In this document: in pieces, positions 1 through 8,674 of the stretch
Position numbering within the stretch: position 1 is the stretch's first letter
How the letters are laid out: every line of letters starts with the position of its first letter
Assembly (NCBI GenBank): GCA_964496435.1
Contig: CAZBZP010000001.1
Coordinates: 248,001-312,000 of the forward strand
Source of the DNA: Berkiella sp964496435
GTDB lineage: Bacteria; Pseudomonadota; Gammaproteobacteria; Berkiellales; Berkiellaceae
Direction: 5' to 3'
DNA length: 64,000 nt
Translations under genes and position numbers: made by a program
Notes under the pieces: generated by a model
What the model saw: only the letters and a program-made list of their open reading frames with translations
The model's database searches: none
What the model was told of the DNA's origin: nothing

Positions 1-176
1 TCGGGACGTTGTTTACAATTGTTTTCAAAGTTTGCCACCATTTGGGCTTGATCGCTCGACTCTGGCGAGTGCTTGGGCAGTTTAGCTAAAATGGTTTTAC
101 AATCCAAAGCATTTGCAACATTCGACAGTGTTACTATTGCAATGAAGCCAGCTACTTTCATGGATTTAAACAGCAT
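1..176 (-). CDS. Small secreted protein, N-terminal part (runs off window)
   Basis: An open frame on the minus strand begins at an ATG at 176 and continues past the left edge of the window, so only about 58 residues are visible. The start is supported by a purine-rich AGGGAAGG ribosome binding site six bases upstream. The N-terminus has a short basic stretch, a hydrophobic core and an Ala-Asn-Ala cleavage-like site, so it probably carries a Sec signal peptide. A second in-frame ATG at 161 would give a tighter signal peptide. The mature part is hydrophilic with two Cys residues (after Leu-Asp and near the edge). I do not recognise the family; a periplasmic or secreted location is inferred. Confidence 0.6.
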   Translation of the reverse strand, partial: MLFKSMKVAGFIAIVTLSNVANALDCKTILAKLPKHSPESSDQAQMVANFENNCKQRP

Positions 177-338
177 AGAATGCCTTCCCTATTTTCTCTT
201 AAGATTCCTTTTATTGTAGATGAATTGTGCCCACCTGAAGCTATGTCTTTTTCTTCAGTAAATTTGCAATAAATCTTCACTATGTTTCATAAAGCGCCTT
301 GTGATTCTAATTGTTATTAAATGCAGTAGCGGTGTCTT

Positions 339-623
339 ATGAAGCAATTTGTAATTTCGATTTTTTGTAGTTTCTTAACAGTTGCTTGCTCTACAGCAAT
401 TGCATCTCATCACCACCAACCTTTCTATCATGGTCCTTATCATCCAGGGCACTCTTTTTACATGTATAAAGGTATATGTTATGCCAAGGGTGCTCCCTAT
501 TATGGTCCTGGGAGAAATCAATATTGGTGTGCTAAAAACCCCGATGCATGCCACCATTGGTGTGTAAATCACCGTTCAAAATGTACTATCGATGGCAATA
601 TGGCTTATATTACTCATCCTTAA
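339..623 (+). CDS. Secreted His- and Cys-rich small protein, unknown function
   Basis: A 94-residue protein starts with a signal peptide (basic Lys at 2, hydrophobic core to about residue 20, Ala-Ile-Ala-Ser cleavage region). The mature part opens with a run of three histidines and contains many His, Tyr, Pro and Gly residues. Five mature-region cysteines (Cys-Tyr-Ala, Trp-Cys-Ala, Ala-Cys-His-His-Trp-Cys, Lys-Cys-Thr) suggest disulfides or metal binding in the periplasm. I do not recognise the family. The next gene (772-1044) is another short exported His/Tyr-rich protein, so the two may be related in role, but they share no obvious alignment. An exported protein is well supported; the function is unknown. 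Confidence 0.65.
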   Translation: MKQFVISIFCSFLTVACSTAIASHHHQPFYHGPYHPGHSFYMYKGICYAKGAPYYGPGRNQYWCAKNPDACHHWCVNHRSKCTIDGNMAYITHP

Positions 624-771
624 TAAATTGATGCATATGACAGGCATAAGAGCGAAGCAAGCTATTTTAATCATTTTCACTGATCATGTTTTCAGAAAAA
701 AAATTTTTTGAACCTTCTCATAAACCCCTAAGTCACATATACGTCGCAGATTAATTAACGCGAGGTATATT

Positions 772-1044
772 ATGAGAGCATTACTATTTCTTTTACTAGT
801 TACATTCTCAACAGCATCACTAGCTCATAGACATCATCATTACCGACACTATGGATATGGTTATACCAATTTCTATTTTGTCCCAGGTAATGTTGTTGAA
901 CGTGATGTCGTTAGAGTACGTGGAGGTTATTTAGTAGACTCCTATTATCCAAGAGTTTATTATTGGCCCGATCGTCAATATAAAGCCTATTATTACAACG
1001 GATATGGCCCCAGAGCTTACTATCGTAACTACTACTGGTGGTAA
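772..1044 (+). CDS. Secreted Tyr-rich small protein, unknown function
   Basis: A 90-residue protein with a clear signal peptide (MRALL start, hydrophobic core, cleavage near Ser-Leu-Ala-His at 16-19). The mature chain begins with a His-rich cluster and is then dominated by tyrosine (more than a fifth of the residues), with Arg, Gly and Trp, ending in Tyr-Trp-Trp. There are no cysteines. Such composition is seen in some cell-surface and matrix proteins, but no family is recognised. A GAGG ribosome binding site sits just upstream and a hairpin terminator lies directly after the stop, so it is probably a single-gene transcript. Confidence 0.6.
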   Translation: MRALLFLLLVTFSTASLAHRHHHYRHYGYGYTNFYFVPGNVVERDVVRVRGGYLVDSYYPRVYYWPDRQYKAYYYNGYGPRAYYRNYYWW

Positions 1045-1052
1045 TAGCCCTT

Positions 1053-1100
1053 GAGGACATTTTGAGCTTTAAACAGGTTCAGAATGTCCTCTTTCTCTCT
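1053..1100 (+). terminator. Rho-independent terminator after the Tyr-rich gene
   Basis: A perfect 9-bp stem, GAGGACATT at 1053-1061 and AATGTCCTC at 1083-1091, with a 21-base loop, is followed by a pyrimidine tract TTTCTCTCTT. It starts nine bases after the stop of the gene at 772-1044. The loop is longer than typical and the U tract is interrupted by C. Confidence 0.55.
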
Positions 1101-1177
1101 TCCTAACTACTTTATTTTAAAATACACTATATTAAATATTACAATGGTGCTATGTCAGCACATGGAAAACTAAGCAA

Positions 1178-1945
1178 ATGCTTGCATTCATAATCACGGT
1201 GTATGGCCGGGTATTTAAACTTTTTGCGAAAAGCTTTATTTTAATTTTACCTTTTAACGCGCTATATGCTATGACAAATTATCTTTTGAACATCTTCATG
1301 CCATTAAAGCCCACTTTCTTTCATGATGAATTTAGATACTATGCAAGCCATATCATGTTAAACACAATTACCTTCACTTTCTTTTTTGTCATGATATTGT
1401 ATGCCATTCAACTTAACAGTCACCATCAACAAACAAATTATAGAACCTTGATGTTAATAGGGATTAAGCGGTTTATGGCTGTCTTTTTCTCTTTGCTTAT
1501 TATCGCGCTACCTTTTATTGTTATGGCCTTTTTGTTAAATTTTTTCAGTCAAATATTTGAAATGCTCAGTCCGCCAGACCCAGCCCACATAAATTCATTA
1601 TTAATTCTAATGTCTCTTGTTCTTTTTCTATTTTTTGTTGGGAATATTTTTTGGATGGGATATTGCTTTTATTTCTTCCTGGCCCCATTTGATATGATAG
1701 TAAATAATAAAAATGTCATTGAAGCCTTAAAACATAGCCGTGAACTGATAAAAAACCATTGGTTTAAAACCTTCATGCTCGTTTTTGTTTTGCTTTTTAT
1801 TTCTACCATTATTCAAATTGTCTTGTATAAGTTCTTAGGCGAAGCTACTTTTGCCTTTATTTCACTTTTTATATTGCCTTTATCAGCAAGCCTGATGATT
1901 GTTCATTATGAACACATGGATAAGAAGGAAATCGGATTAAAATGA
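1178..1945 (+). CDS. Polytopic inner-membrane protein, YciC-like
   Basis: A 255-residue, strongly hydrophobic protein with about six membrane segments (roughly residues 15-38, 60-80, 98-125, 143-172, 198-220 and 225-242). Between segments four and five it has a motif of the type Ile-Glu-Ala-Leu-Lys-His-Ser-Arg-Glu-Leu followed by Asn-His-Trp, which resembles the YciC and glycerophosphodiesterase membrane-domain proteins. The family assignment is tentative and no enzymatic residues are seen. Its 3' end overlaps the convergent M48 peptidase gene by nine bases. Confidence 0.55.
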   Translation: MLAFIITVYGRVFKLFAKSFILILPFNALYAMTNYLLNIFMPLKPTFFHDEFRYYASHIMLNTITFTFFFVMILYAIQLNSHHQQTNYRTLMLIGIKRFMAVFFSLLIIALPFIVMAFLLNFFSQIFEMLSPPDPAHINSLLILMSLVLFLFFVGNIFWMGYCFYFFLAPFDMIVNNKNVIEALKHSRELIKNHWFKTFMLVFVLLFISTIIQIVLYKFLGEATFAFISLFILPLSASLMIVHYEHMDKKEIGLK

Positions 1946-3013
1946 CATGGGTTTTGTTTTAGAGCATATATTTTTCAGACTTTGCCATTCACTGGGTGAA
2001 AGAGAGGCTTCTGGCTTTTTTACTTTCTCACTTTGATTAATTAATTCTATACGTTCATCATGCGGCGGGTGATCAGTTAAATACGCTTCCAGCCCCTCAA
2101 ATTCTGATGATTCTTGCGCCAAGTATTCCATCGCTTGTCTAAAACCATGGGTGTCAATATTCGCTTTTTGCACTAAATCGATAGCTATTTTATCCGCTTC
2201 CAACTCATAATCACGGCTAAACTTTAAGTTGAGAAAATCAAAGGCGAGATTTTTTTCTGATATGCCTAATACAGCTTGATAAAACGCTTTTATACCCATT
2301 TCATTTATAAAGCTTGCAATCACATGGTGTTTCAAAGAATGTCCCATTTCATGAGCAATAACACCTGAGATAGCATCTGGAGAATCGATTTTAAAAAGGC
2401 CACTATAAATAAAAATATGAAACCCTGGCGTCGATTCTGCATTGACAAAATCAGGTGAATCTATAACACGTATATCGAATTTATGTTTTGTGTTCGTTTG
2501 TTTAGCAAGTCTATCTACTATTTTATCAAGCGCTTTTACACCATCTTCACTAACACATTGCGTTGTGCCGACAAATCTTTGTTTTATTTCATTGTCCCAT
2601 ATATCTTCTTCCCAACTATAGGGGATAATTTCAGCAATCCAAGTAGATACGATACGAAAGTGCCATAGTGGTAAGAAAAGGGTAATTGCAACGGCGAAAA
2701 CAAGAAGCCAAGCTATCCGCCAAGGATGATGCACATGTGATAGTTTAATATTTTTCTTTGCAATTAAAGGCAATATGGCTTGAAAAGCTTCTTGATTTTC
2801 GATTATGAGTCTTGCCCCCAGCATCGTCTTAGATCCAATTACCGCAGGCTTAGTGCCATAGGGACGTTCCATTAGCTGCAAACTCTCTTTTGGCCAAGTA
2901 ATCTGTGTATCATTTGAGGTTAAAAGTAATGCCTCAGCAGTAATTTCTACCATAGCGATATTTGATTTGATATTAACCCCATCAAAAAATCTGGCACTAA
3001 ATTTATAACTCAT
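1937..3013 (-). CDS. Membrane-anchored M48-family zinc metallopeptidase
   Basis: A 358-residue protein with an N-terminal cytosolic-looking beta-rich domain (about 1-90), one membrane segment (about 97-117) and an M48 peptidase domain. The zinc-binding HExxH motif is His-Glu-Met-Gly-His at 221-225. The likely third ligand is Glu270 in the Ser-Arg-Asp-Tyr-Glu-Leu-Glu-Ala-Asp segment, and the late His-Pro-Pro-His-Asp-Glu-Arg motif common in M48 enzymes is present. M48 proteases of this kind handle envelope protein quality control. The gene lies 26 bases downstream of the yjgN-like gene on the same strand, so the two are probably co-transcribed; this pairing of DUF898 and M48 genes is common in Proteobacteria. 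Substrate unknown. Confidence 0.85.
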   Translation of the reverse strand: MSYKFSARFFDGVNIKSNIAMVEITAEALLLTSNDTQITWPKESLQLMERPYGTKPAVIGSKTMLGARLIIENQEAFQAILPLIAKKNIKLSHVHHPWRIAWLLVFAVAITLFLPLWHFRIVSTWIAEIIPYSWEEDIWDNEIKQRFVGTTQCVSEDGVKALDKIVDRLAKQTNTKHKFDIRVIDSPDFVNAESTPGFHIFIYSGLFKIDSPDAISGVIAHEMGHSLKHHVIASFINEMGIKAFYQAVLGISEKNLAFDFLNLKFSRDYELEADKIAIDLVQKANIDTHGFRQAMEYLAQESSEFEGLEAYLTDHPPHDERIELINQSEKVKKPEASLSPSEWQSLKNICSKTKPMSF

Positions 3014-3039
3014 TTCAATATGCTCACTAAAAGAGAAAT

Positions 3040-4428
3040 CTAGATTAAACCAATTTCTAAATTCATAACCGAGGCAAAGCCCCCACCAAATTTTGTTTTC
3101 TTACCCGTTGCTTGTTCAATTTGCAGCTCATTCAAGTTGCCAGTAACTTTTACATGCTTACAAAAAAAGCGCATGCGTCTTTGCCAAATCCAAGGTAATC
3201 CTAAAGTTAATGTAAAGATAAATATAAGATCGTTAATCACAAATAATTTAAAATAATCAAATCCACTGGCATCACATACAAAACCAATAGAGCCAATATG
3301 CAAACAATTATATCGTGTTCTCAACACTGCTGCCCTATACCAGTAACGCGGTATATAACAAATCCAAAGTAGTAAAAAAACACAAATATAGTAACCTTCT
3401 TTAATTAAGGTGAAAATGAGTTTTTCAATTAACCACCCTTCATGTGGTGTCAGACTGACAATAAAGGGTAAAATAAAATAGCCCAATATTGACATTAAAC
3501 CTACTAAGTATAGGCAGGCACCTATCGTTGCTAAATTGACTAAGATCAACGACTTATAAGGACTATCAAAAGAAGCTTTTTGATTACCAAAAAATAATTT
3601 CTTTAGTTTAAAGCGCGTCATCATAATATCGCTTAAAGGGATCCAAAATCCTGCTGTAATCACTTTTAAAAAGGTATGCATCAGGCCCAGAAGTCCATAC
3701 ACTAAGGCCGAACCATCTAAATGACCACGAATCCCACGCCAACGTAAACGTGAAACACGATAACGTAATGAACCATAAACAACTAAAAATGGTAAATAGA
3801 TGAAGAAAAAGACAAGATATAGCGGCATTATCATTATGGCCAATAAAAGTGGAATATGCTTTGCCGGGTTAAATTGTACATCCAGCGTTGAATCCAAAAA
3901 GAAAAAACTGAATCGCCATTTGATATCAAGTGTGTTCTTTTTATATTTAATAAAGAAACCTTGGTCGTTAAATTGAACCCAAAAATTAGTGATACTGGTA
4001 AATTCTGCTACCAACTTGTTTTGATGAAAGGGATCATGTTGCTCAAAATGATGGGGCTCCTCATTATCTTTTTCAGCGCCAAGGTATGTTTGCTGTTTCT
4101 TATGTTGTTCTGATTTTATCTCATGGTTATAATTTTTAATTTCCTCACTCGCCCACATGAGCGGCAATGAGAAACTCACTAATAAAATAACACCCAAGAT
4201 AAGCCCGACTAATAATTCACTTCCATAACCTGTATATTCAAATCTGTCCTTATCTAAAATAAAGCAGGAAGTAATATAACGTCGTTTACGTGTTTTACCC
4301 CAAAAATGATATATCCCTAAAGTAAAAATGCTCAGCAAAATACTTAAGGCATATATTTTATACAGCTCAGATTCTTTCCCATCATATTGCAGGGTGTGCT
4401 CTGACAAAGTATCTCTCAACATGTACAT
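3040..4428 (-). CDS. yjgN: YjgN/DUF898-family membrane protein
   Basis: A 462-residue multi-pass membrane protein. The N-terminal segment (about 16-50) with Leu-Gly-Ile-Tyr-His-Phe-Trp-Gly-Lys-Thr-Arg-Arg spacing is typical of the DUF898/YjgN family, and similar Trp/Lys/Arg patterns recur near 240-275 and at the C-terminus, as expected for its internal repeats. About eight membrane segments are seen. An unusual hydrophilic loop rich in Lys, Glu and His (about 100-135) interrupts the N-terminal half. The molecular role of YjgN is not established. It is the first gene of a two-gene unit with the M48 peptidase downstream. Confidence 0.75.
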   Translation of the reverse strand: MYMLRDTLSEHTLQYDGKESELYKIYALSILLSIFTLGIYHFWGKTRKRRYITSCFILDKDRFEYTGYGSELLVGLILGVILLVSFSLPLMWASEEIKNYNHEIKSEQHKKQQTYLGAEKDNEEPHHFEQHDPFHQNKLVAEFTSITNFWVQFNDQGFFIKYKKNTLDIKWRFSFFFLDSTLDVQFNPAKHIPLLLAIMIMPLYLVFFFIYLPFLVVYGSLRYRVSRLRWRGIRGHLDGSALVYGLLGLMHTFLKVITAGFWIPLSDIMMTRFKLKKLFFGNQKASFDSPYKSLILVNLATIGACLYLVGLMSILGYFILPFIVSLTPHEGWLIEKLIFTLIKEGYYICVFLLLWICYIPRYWYRAAVLRTRYNCLHIGSIGFVCDASGFDYFKLFVINDLIFIFTLTLGLPWIWQRRMRFFCKHVKVTGNLNELQIEQATGKKTKFGGGFASVMNLEIGLI

Positions 4429-4691
4429 GAAACGGCCCTTGCGCCTATAAGCCTAATTGGTTTATCGATACTATTGATAAATGCTTGATGCCATTATATG
4501 CAAACACCGCAGTGATGTTTTTTTAATTGACAGACCTTTTAAATTTCAATATGTTTAAAGTAGTAAGGGGGTACATGCAACACTCTTGAGTTAGTCACAC
4601 TTCGCAAGGAATCGTTGGTTTTAATTTCAGTTGTTTTTGTTTTCACTCTCTGTTGTAAACGTTTAAGATTCTAAACCAAGGAGAGCATGCC

Positions 4692-5303
4692 ATGACCTAT
4701 CCACAGCAACAAATCAGTCACATCATAAATTTTCTGGTTGATAATCTTCGTTTCAAAGATAAGCATGATGGCTATGTCACATTAACTGGAGGTCAGAAAA
4801 AGACCAAACGTAGAGAGTTTTCAGTCTACCTTGATAATGAAGTTCATAGAAATCCAGCGCAAATTATTATTGCGCCTCCCAGCGACAAATATAAGCGAGA
4901 AAATAAATTCATCGAATTTTTTTCCATGCTAGAAGAAGAAGGTTATCTGTTTCCAGAGGATACGTGTTTTATACTAGAGCCCAATAAAACCTATCTCAAA
5001 CAAAATGGTATGAAAACGCAGATTTACGATAGACAAAAAAGAAAGCATCAAACAAAAATGGAACGCGTAAGCGAATTATCCGATTTGCTTGCACAAATGT
5101 CTTTACAAAATACTTATGATTCTCATTCTGATGGTAGTATTCAAGAACTTTCTAATGCCGATGATGACAGCTATGATGAAATGCTGAGCACATCACCCAG
5201 CACATTTACCCCTTCTTTTAACAGTCCGGCAGCATTATCCTCCTCACCGAGCAGGGATAATTTGAATCAATCTACACAACTTAAACCTTCATTATGTCTA
5301 TAA
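4692..5303 (+). CDS. Unknown cytosolic protein with Ser-rich tail
   Basis: A 203-residue protein with an AAGGAG ribosome binding site. Residues 1-120 look globular, with charged helices and beta strands. Residues 120-203 are a low-complexity tail rich in Ser, Asp, Asn and Thr with repeated Ser-Pro-Ser/Ser-Ser-Pro motifs. No signal peptide, membrane segment or known motif is seen. The disordered Ser/Pro tail is unusual for a housekeeping protein and would fit a translocated substrate, but that is inference. A hairpin overlaps the 3' side shared with the convergent MFS gene. Family not recognised. Confidence 0.55.
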   Translation: MTYPQQQISHIINFLVDNLRFKDKHDGYVTLTGGQKKTKRREFSVYLDNEVHRNPAQIIIAPPSDKYKRENKFIEFFSMLEEEGYLFPEDTCFILEPNKTYLKQNGMKTQIYDRQKRKHQTKMERVSELSDLLAQMSLQNTYDSHSDGSIQELSNADDDSYDEMLSTSPSTFTPSFNSPAALSSSPSRDNLNQSTQLKPSLCL

Positions 5304-5320
5304 AGGGAATGGGGACATTT

Positions 5321-5350
5321 AACGCCTCTATTTAAATAATATGAGGCGTT
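5321..5350. terminator. Hairpin between convergent genes
   Basis: A perfect 8-bp stem, AACGCCTC at 5321-5328 and GAGGCGTT at 5343-5350, with an AT-rich 14-base loop. It lies between the unknown gene ending at 5303 and the stop of the convergent MFS gene at 5332, and overlaps the last codons of the latter. It could terminate both; there is no strong U tract. Confidence 0.35.
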
Positions 5351-6540
5351 GAATCTCCAGCATCAACTTTAGGGATTTCAAACAAAAAGAGGATTAAAAA
5401 GGAAACACTGATCCCAATTGTTGTCATCAATGCCAAATGAAACATGGAATCATTGTCTAGAAGAGTCACGATGGCTGTGGAAAATACGCCAAAGAAACTC
5501 ATAAAAGATGAAAAGATAGCCATTCTTCTACCCATGGGCTCTTCGCATACTTCAATGGCAAAGCGTGAAAGCGGCCCGAAAGTCATCGCCATACCAAGCG
5601 CTGCAAAGATCATGGCTATCACCAAGGTATAGAGTGGCCAAGCTAAGAAACTCAAGACGCTAAAAGCAATTGCGCCTAATAAGGCGATGATAATCCCAGC
5701 TTTGATCAAGATTACTGTTTCTACCCGATTTACAAGTAAGCTTGTTACTTGGGCGCCGATGATAAAGCCACCAAATACATAAAGTTGAATTAAGCCATAT
5801 TGAATGTTGCTCTGCTGATAATGATTTATCAAAATAAACGGGCTTTCTACTACCCAGCAAATGAGAGACAAGAACATAAAGCAAAATGGAATGGTAAAGA
5901 TTAAAAAAGATTTTCTGGTGCTAATTTTCCAATAATCTTTAAATATATCGCCAAGATGTAAAGGGAATTTTTCTTTTTGGGTTTGTGGCATGACAAAGGA
6001 TAAAAGAATAAGACTAATGATGCCCCAGATACCTAAAATAATAAAAATCGTGCGCCACTTCGAAAATTCAATCACAATTGCCCCCAAAATTGGGCCAAAG
6101 GCAGGCGCAAGAATGACAACCGATCCCATGATGCTAATTATTTTAATCGCCATTTTGGTGTCGTAGCTTTCATGAATAGCAGAGTAGCCTGCCACAATGA
6201 CTGAACACACCGCACAGCCTTGAATAAAACGGCTTATTAAAAACAAGGCAATCTGGCTGGTATAGGCGCAAGCAAAACTCGATGCCGTGTAGCACAACAC
6301 CCCAAATATCAACACCGCTTTTCTGCCGTATCTATCAGATAAGGGCCCCATTAACAGTTGCATAGACGCTGAGCCCAAAAACCAGTACAGCAGGGTGTCT
6401 TGGGCCAAGTGCTGAGAAATTTGTAGATCTGTCATTAATGCAGGCAAACCAGGCAAATACATATCATTGGCCAGGTAGGTTGCTATTTCAAAAAAGACCA
6501 CAGCAAATGGAAAGCAAAGTGAGATCTTATTATGTGTCAT
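5332..6540 (-). CDS. MFS multidrug exporter, Bcr/CflA type
   Basis: A 402-residue transporter with 12 predicted membrane segments. The first segment contains Tyr-Leu-Ala-Asn-Asp-Met-Tyr-Leu-Pro-Gly-Leu-Pro, the signature of the Bcr/CflA/MdtL drug:proton antiporter group. The loop between segments 2 and 3 has the MFS motif A, Gly-Pro-Leu-Ser-Asp-Arg-Tyr-Gly-Arg-Lys. Segment 5 carries the antiporter-type Pro-Ala-Phe-Gly-Pro-Ile-Leu-Gly motif. It should export small hydrophobic compounds at the inner membrane using the proton gradient. It is divergent from the double-glycine-leader peptide gene at 6648; whether they are functionally linked is unknown. Confidence 0.85.
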   Translation of the reverse strand: MTHNKISLCFPFAVVFFEIATYLANDMYLPGLPALMTDLQISQHLAQDTLLYWFLGSASMQLLMGPLSDRYGRKAVLIFGVLCYTASSFACAYTSQIALFLISRFIQGCAVCSVIVAGYSAIHESYDTKMAIKIISIMGSVVILAPAFGPILGAIVIEFSKWRTIFIILGIWGIISLILLSFVMPQTQKEKFPLHLGDIFKDYWKISTRKSFLIFTIPFCFMFLSLICWVVESPFILINHYQQSNIQYGLIQLYVFGGFIIGAQVTSLLVNRVETVILIKAGIIIALLGAIAFSVLSFLAWPLYTLVIAMIFAALGMAMTFGPLSRFAIEVCEEPMGRRMAIFSSFMSFFGVFSTAIVTLLDNDSMFHLALMTTIGISVSFLILFLFEIPKVDAGDSTPHII

Positions 6541-6647
6541 GTTATTGTTTAGTTAGTATTATAATATGTGTCCAAATAACGTATTATTGATTATCAACTT
6601 TAAGTATTGGACAATGTCTGTTTTCTTACAAATAATTGTGCCTAATA

Positions 6648-6881
6648 ATGAGATTACTATTCACAAATGAACTAAGCGAAGTCAGTGGTGGAAACCCTTT
6701 AATTGATAGCATCAAGCACTTGCTTGAATTTGGGATTTCAAAGGATGATGTTCATCACGATGTGCAACAACAACCTGCATTGAATGCCGTTGCTTACACT
6801 AATCATCTAAGCTGTAGTCTTGATGAAAGAAATCATAGCACACTTCCTCACGAGTGCACGCACACCAGCCAACAACTTTAA
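6648..6881 (+). CDS. Double-glycine-leader peptide precursor (bacteriocin-like)
   Basis: A 77-residue peptide starting at ATG 6648 (a TTG at 6636 would add four residues). The N-terminus reads MRLLFTNELSEVSGG and fits the double-glycine leader consensus: Leu at -12, Glu at -8, Leu at -7, Val at -4, Gly-Gly at -2/-1. Such leaders are cut by C39-peptidase ABC exporters during secretion of class II microcins and related peptides. The predicted mature part (about 62 residues) is His-, Asn- and Ser-rich with two Cys, and is neither strongly hydrophobic nor Gly-rich as colicin V is. No good Shine-Dalgarno is visible, and no C39 transporter or immunity gene is nearby. The leader is the main evidence that it is real. 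Confidence 0.5.
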   Translation: MRLLFTNELSEVSGGNPLIDSIKHLLEFGISKDDVHHDVQQQPALNAVAYTNHLSCSLDERNHSTLPHECTHTSQQL

Positions 6882-6947
6882 AAAAGATTCACATCTCTTC
6901 TTTGGGGCTGTTATAGTAGATTTTGGATTTTTTAAAGGGACGAAAAA

Positions 6948-7172
6948 ATGCGAAATTTCAAAGTGCTGATTTGCTTAAGTCTTTTGGCCTTTTTTGGCAA
7001 TGCTAATAGCCAAGATACCCCACCACCCGGCACTGTAGAAGCCTGCGCTGATAAAGGTGAAGGTGATGCCTGTGACTTTGTAAATAATCGAGGTGATGAT
7101 ATTAATGGCTTTTGTCGCACCACCAATGTAAATGGCGAGGGCAAATTGGTTTGTGTAGCTCCGCAGCTGTAA
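6948..7172 (+). CDS. Small secreted Cys-containing protein, unknown function
   Basis: A 74-residue protein with a signal peptide (basic N-terminus, hydrophobic core, cleavage near Asn-Ala-Asn-Ser at 19-22) followed by a Pro-rich start and a short domain with four cysteines: Ala-Cys-Ala, Asp-Ala-Cys-Asp, Phe-Cys-Arg and Val-Cys-Val. The Cys-x-x-Lys-x-x-Gly-Asp-x-Cys spacing recurs in small exported hypothetical proteins of Proteobacteria whose function is unknown to me. The four cysteines probably form two disulfides in the periplasm. An AAAGGGA ribosome binding site precedes the ATG. Confidence 0.65.
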   Translation: MRNFKVLICLSLLAFFGNANSQDTPPPGTVEACADKGEGDACDFVNNRGDDINGFCRTTNVNGEGKLVCVAPQL

Positions 7173-7261
7173 TTTAACTGACTATTAAGTATTCTATTAT
7201 CTGGCTTCCTCAGAAAAAAATCGTTAAACTTTGCTTTTTATTTTTCTAAGGATTTAACTTA

Positions 7262-8602
7262 GTGCCCGTGGCAAAGCATTTGTATATCGAGACCTGGGGC
7301 TGCCAGATGAATGAGTATGACTCAAAGCGTATGGCAGAGTTGCTTGAAGCAAGCCATGGATTGAAGTTATGTAACTCAGCAGATAATGCTGATGTCCTTC
7401 TGATGAATACCTGTTCGATTCGAGAAAAAGCACAAGAAAAGGTATTTTCTCGCCTAGGACAATGGCGTGAATTAAAAGAACAAAATCCAAAACTCATTAT
7501 TGGTGTTGGTGGTTGTGTTGCCAGCCAAGAAGGCAAAGCTATTCGCCAAAGAGCGCCTTATGTGGATATTGTCTTTGGACCACAAACCTTGCATCGCTTA
7601 CCTACTCTGCTTAATAGCGTTAAGCAAGATGGGAAACCAGCCATAGATATCACTTTTCCTCTTATTGAAAAATTCGATAACCTCCCTGAACCAACTGTAT
7701 CAGGCCCTTGTGCGATGGTTTCGATTCAAGAAGGTTGTAGCAAATATTGTTCATATTGCATCGTTCCCTATACACGCGGTGAAGAAGTAAACCGCCCCTT
7801 AGACGATGTGATAGCAGAAGTTGCTCATTTAGCTGCCAATGGCGTTCGCGAAGTGACCTTACTTGGCCAGAACGTGAATGCTTATCGTGGCCTCATGCAT
7901 GATGGACACGTCGCTGATCTGGCTCTTTTAATCCGTTATATCGCACAAATTGAAGGTATTGGTAGAATACGTTTTACCACTTCACACCCGAATGAATTTT
8001 CACCCAGCTTGATTCAAGCCTACGCAGATGTGCCTGCCCTGGTTAACCATCTTCACTTACCCGTGCAAAGTGGTAGCGATAGAATTTTAGGATTAATGGG
8101 ACGAGGTCACACTGCTTTAGAATACAAATCTAAAATTCGCGCACTACGCAAGGTAAGACCCAACATCAGCATCACCTCCGATTTTATCGTTGGCTATCCT
8201 GGTGAAACGGAACAGGATTTCCAGGCCACCTTAGATCTCGTTAATGCCGTTGGTTTTGATTTATCTTATTGTTTCATCTATAGCCCAAGACCTGGCACAC
8301 CCGCAGCCAATTTAGAGGATCAGCTGCCACTTGAGCTAAAAAAAGAACGCTTAAAAACACTGCAAGATTTACTGGCAAGTCATGCAACACGTATTGGCGA
8401 GAAAATGGTTGGGGGCAAAGAGCGTATATTGATCACCAATGTCTCTCGCAAAGCGCCTGATACAGAAATATTTGGTCGAACCGAAAATAACCGCGCAGTT
8501 CATTTGGCAGGCAATAAGTCTTTGGTCGGTGAATTTGTGGATGTACACATTATTCAAGCAAGGCCCAATTCACTCAGAGGGCAAATTGAGACCATAGCCT
8601 GA
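7262..8602 (+). CDS. miaB: tRNA-2-methylthio-N6-dimethylallyladenosine synthase
   Basis: MiaB adds a methylthio group to isopentenyl-adenosine 37 of tRNAs reading UNN codons. The 446-residue length is normal. The N-terminal UPF0004 domain begins with Thr-Trp-Gly-Cys-Gln-Met-Asn, with further cluster cysteines in Asn-Thr-Cys-Ser and Gly-Gly-Cys-Val. The radical SAM motif is Cys-Ser-Lys-Tyr-Cys-Ser-Tyr-Cys near residues 159-166, and a C-terminal TRAM domain follows. The start is GTG, placed by an AAGGA site about ten bases upstream and by alignment of the N-terminus to the family. It heads the conserved miaB-phoH-ybeY-corC-lnt run. Confidence 0.95.
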   Translation: MPVAKHLYIETWGCQMNEYDSKRMAELLEASHGLKLCNSADNADVLLMNTCSIREKAQEKVFSRLGQWRELKEQNPKLIIGVGGCVASQEGKAIRQRAPYVDIVFGPQTLHRLPTLLNSVKQDGKPAIDITFPLIEKFDNLPEPTVSGPCAMVSIQEGCSKYCSYCIVPYTRGEEVNRPLDDVIAEVAHLAANGVREVTLLGQNVNAYRGLMHDGHVADLALLIRYIAQIEGIGRIRFTTSHPNEFSPSLIQAYADVPALVNHLHLPVQSGSDRILGLMGRGHTALEYKSKIRALRKVRPNISITSDFIVGYPGETEQDFQATLDLVNAVGFDLSYCFIYSPRPGTPAANLEDQLPLELKKERLKTLQDLLASHATRIGEKMVGGKERILITNVSRKAPDTEIFGRTENNRAVHLAGNKSLVGEFVDVHIIQARPNSLRGQIETIA

Positions 8603-8674
8603 TTTTAAGTGTCTGATTAATATGGAGTTTTATGATTATGGGGATTCAGCTTTGCAGGGCTTTCATTAAGAGTT

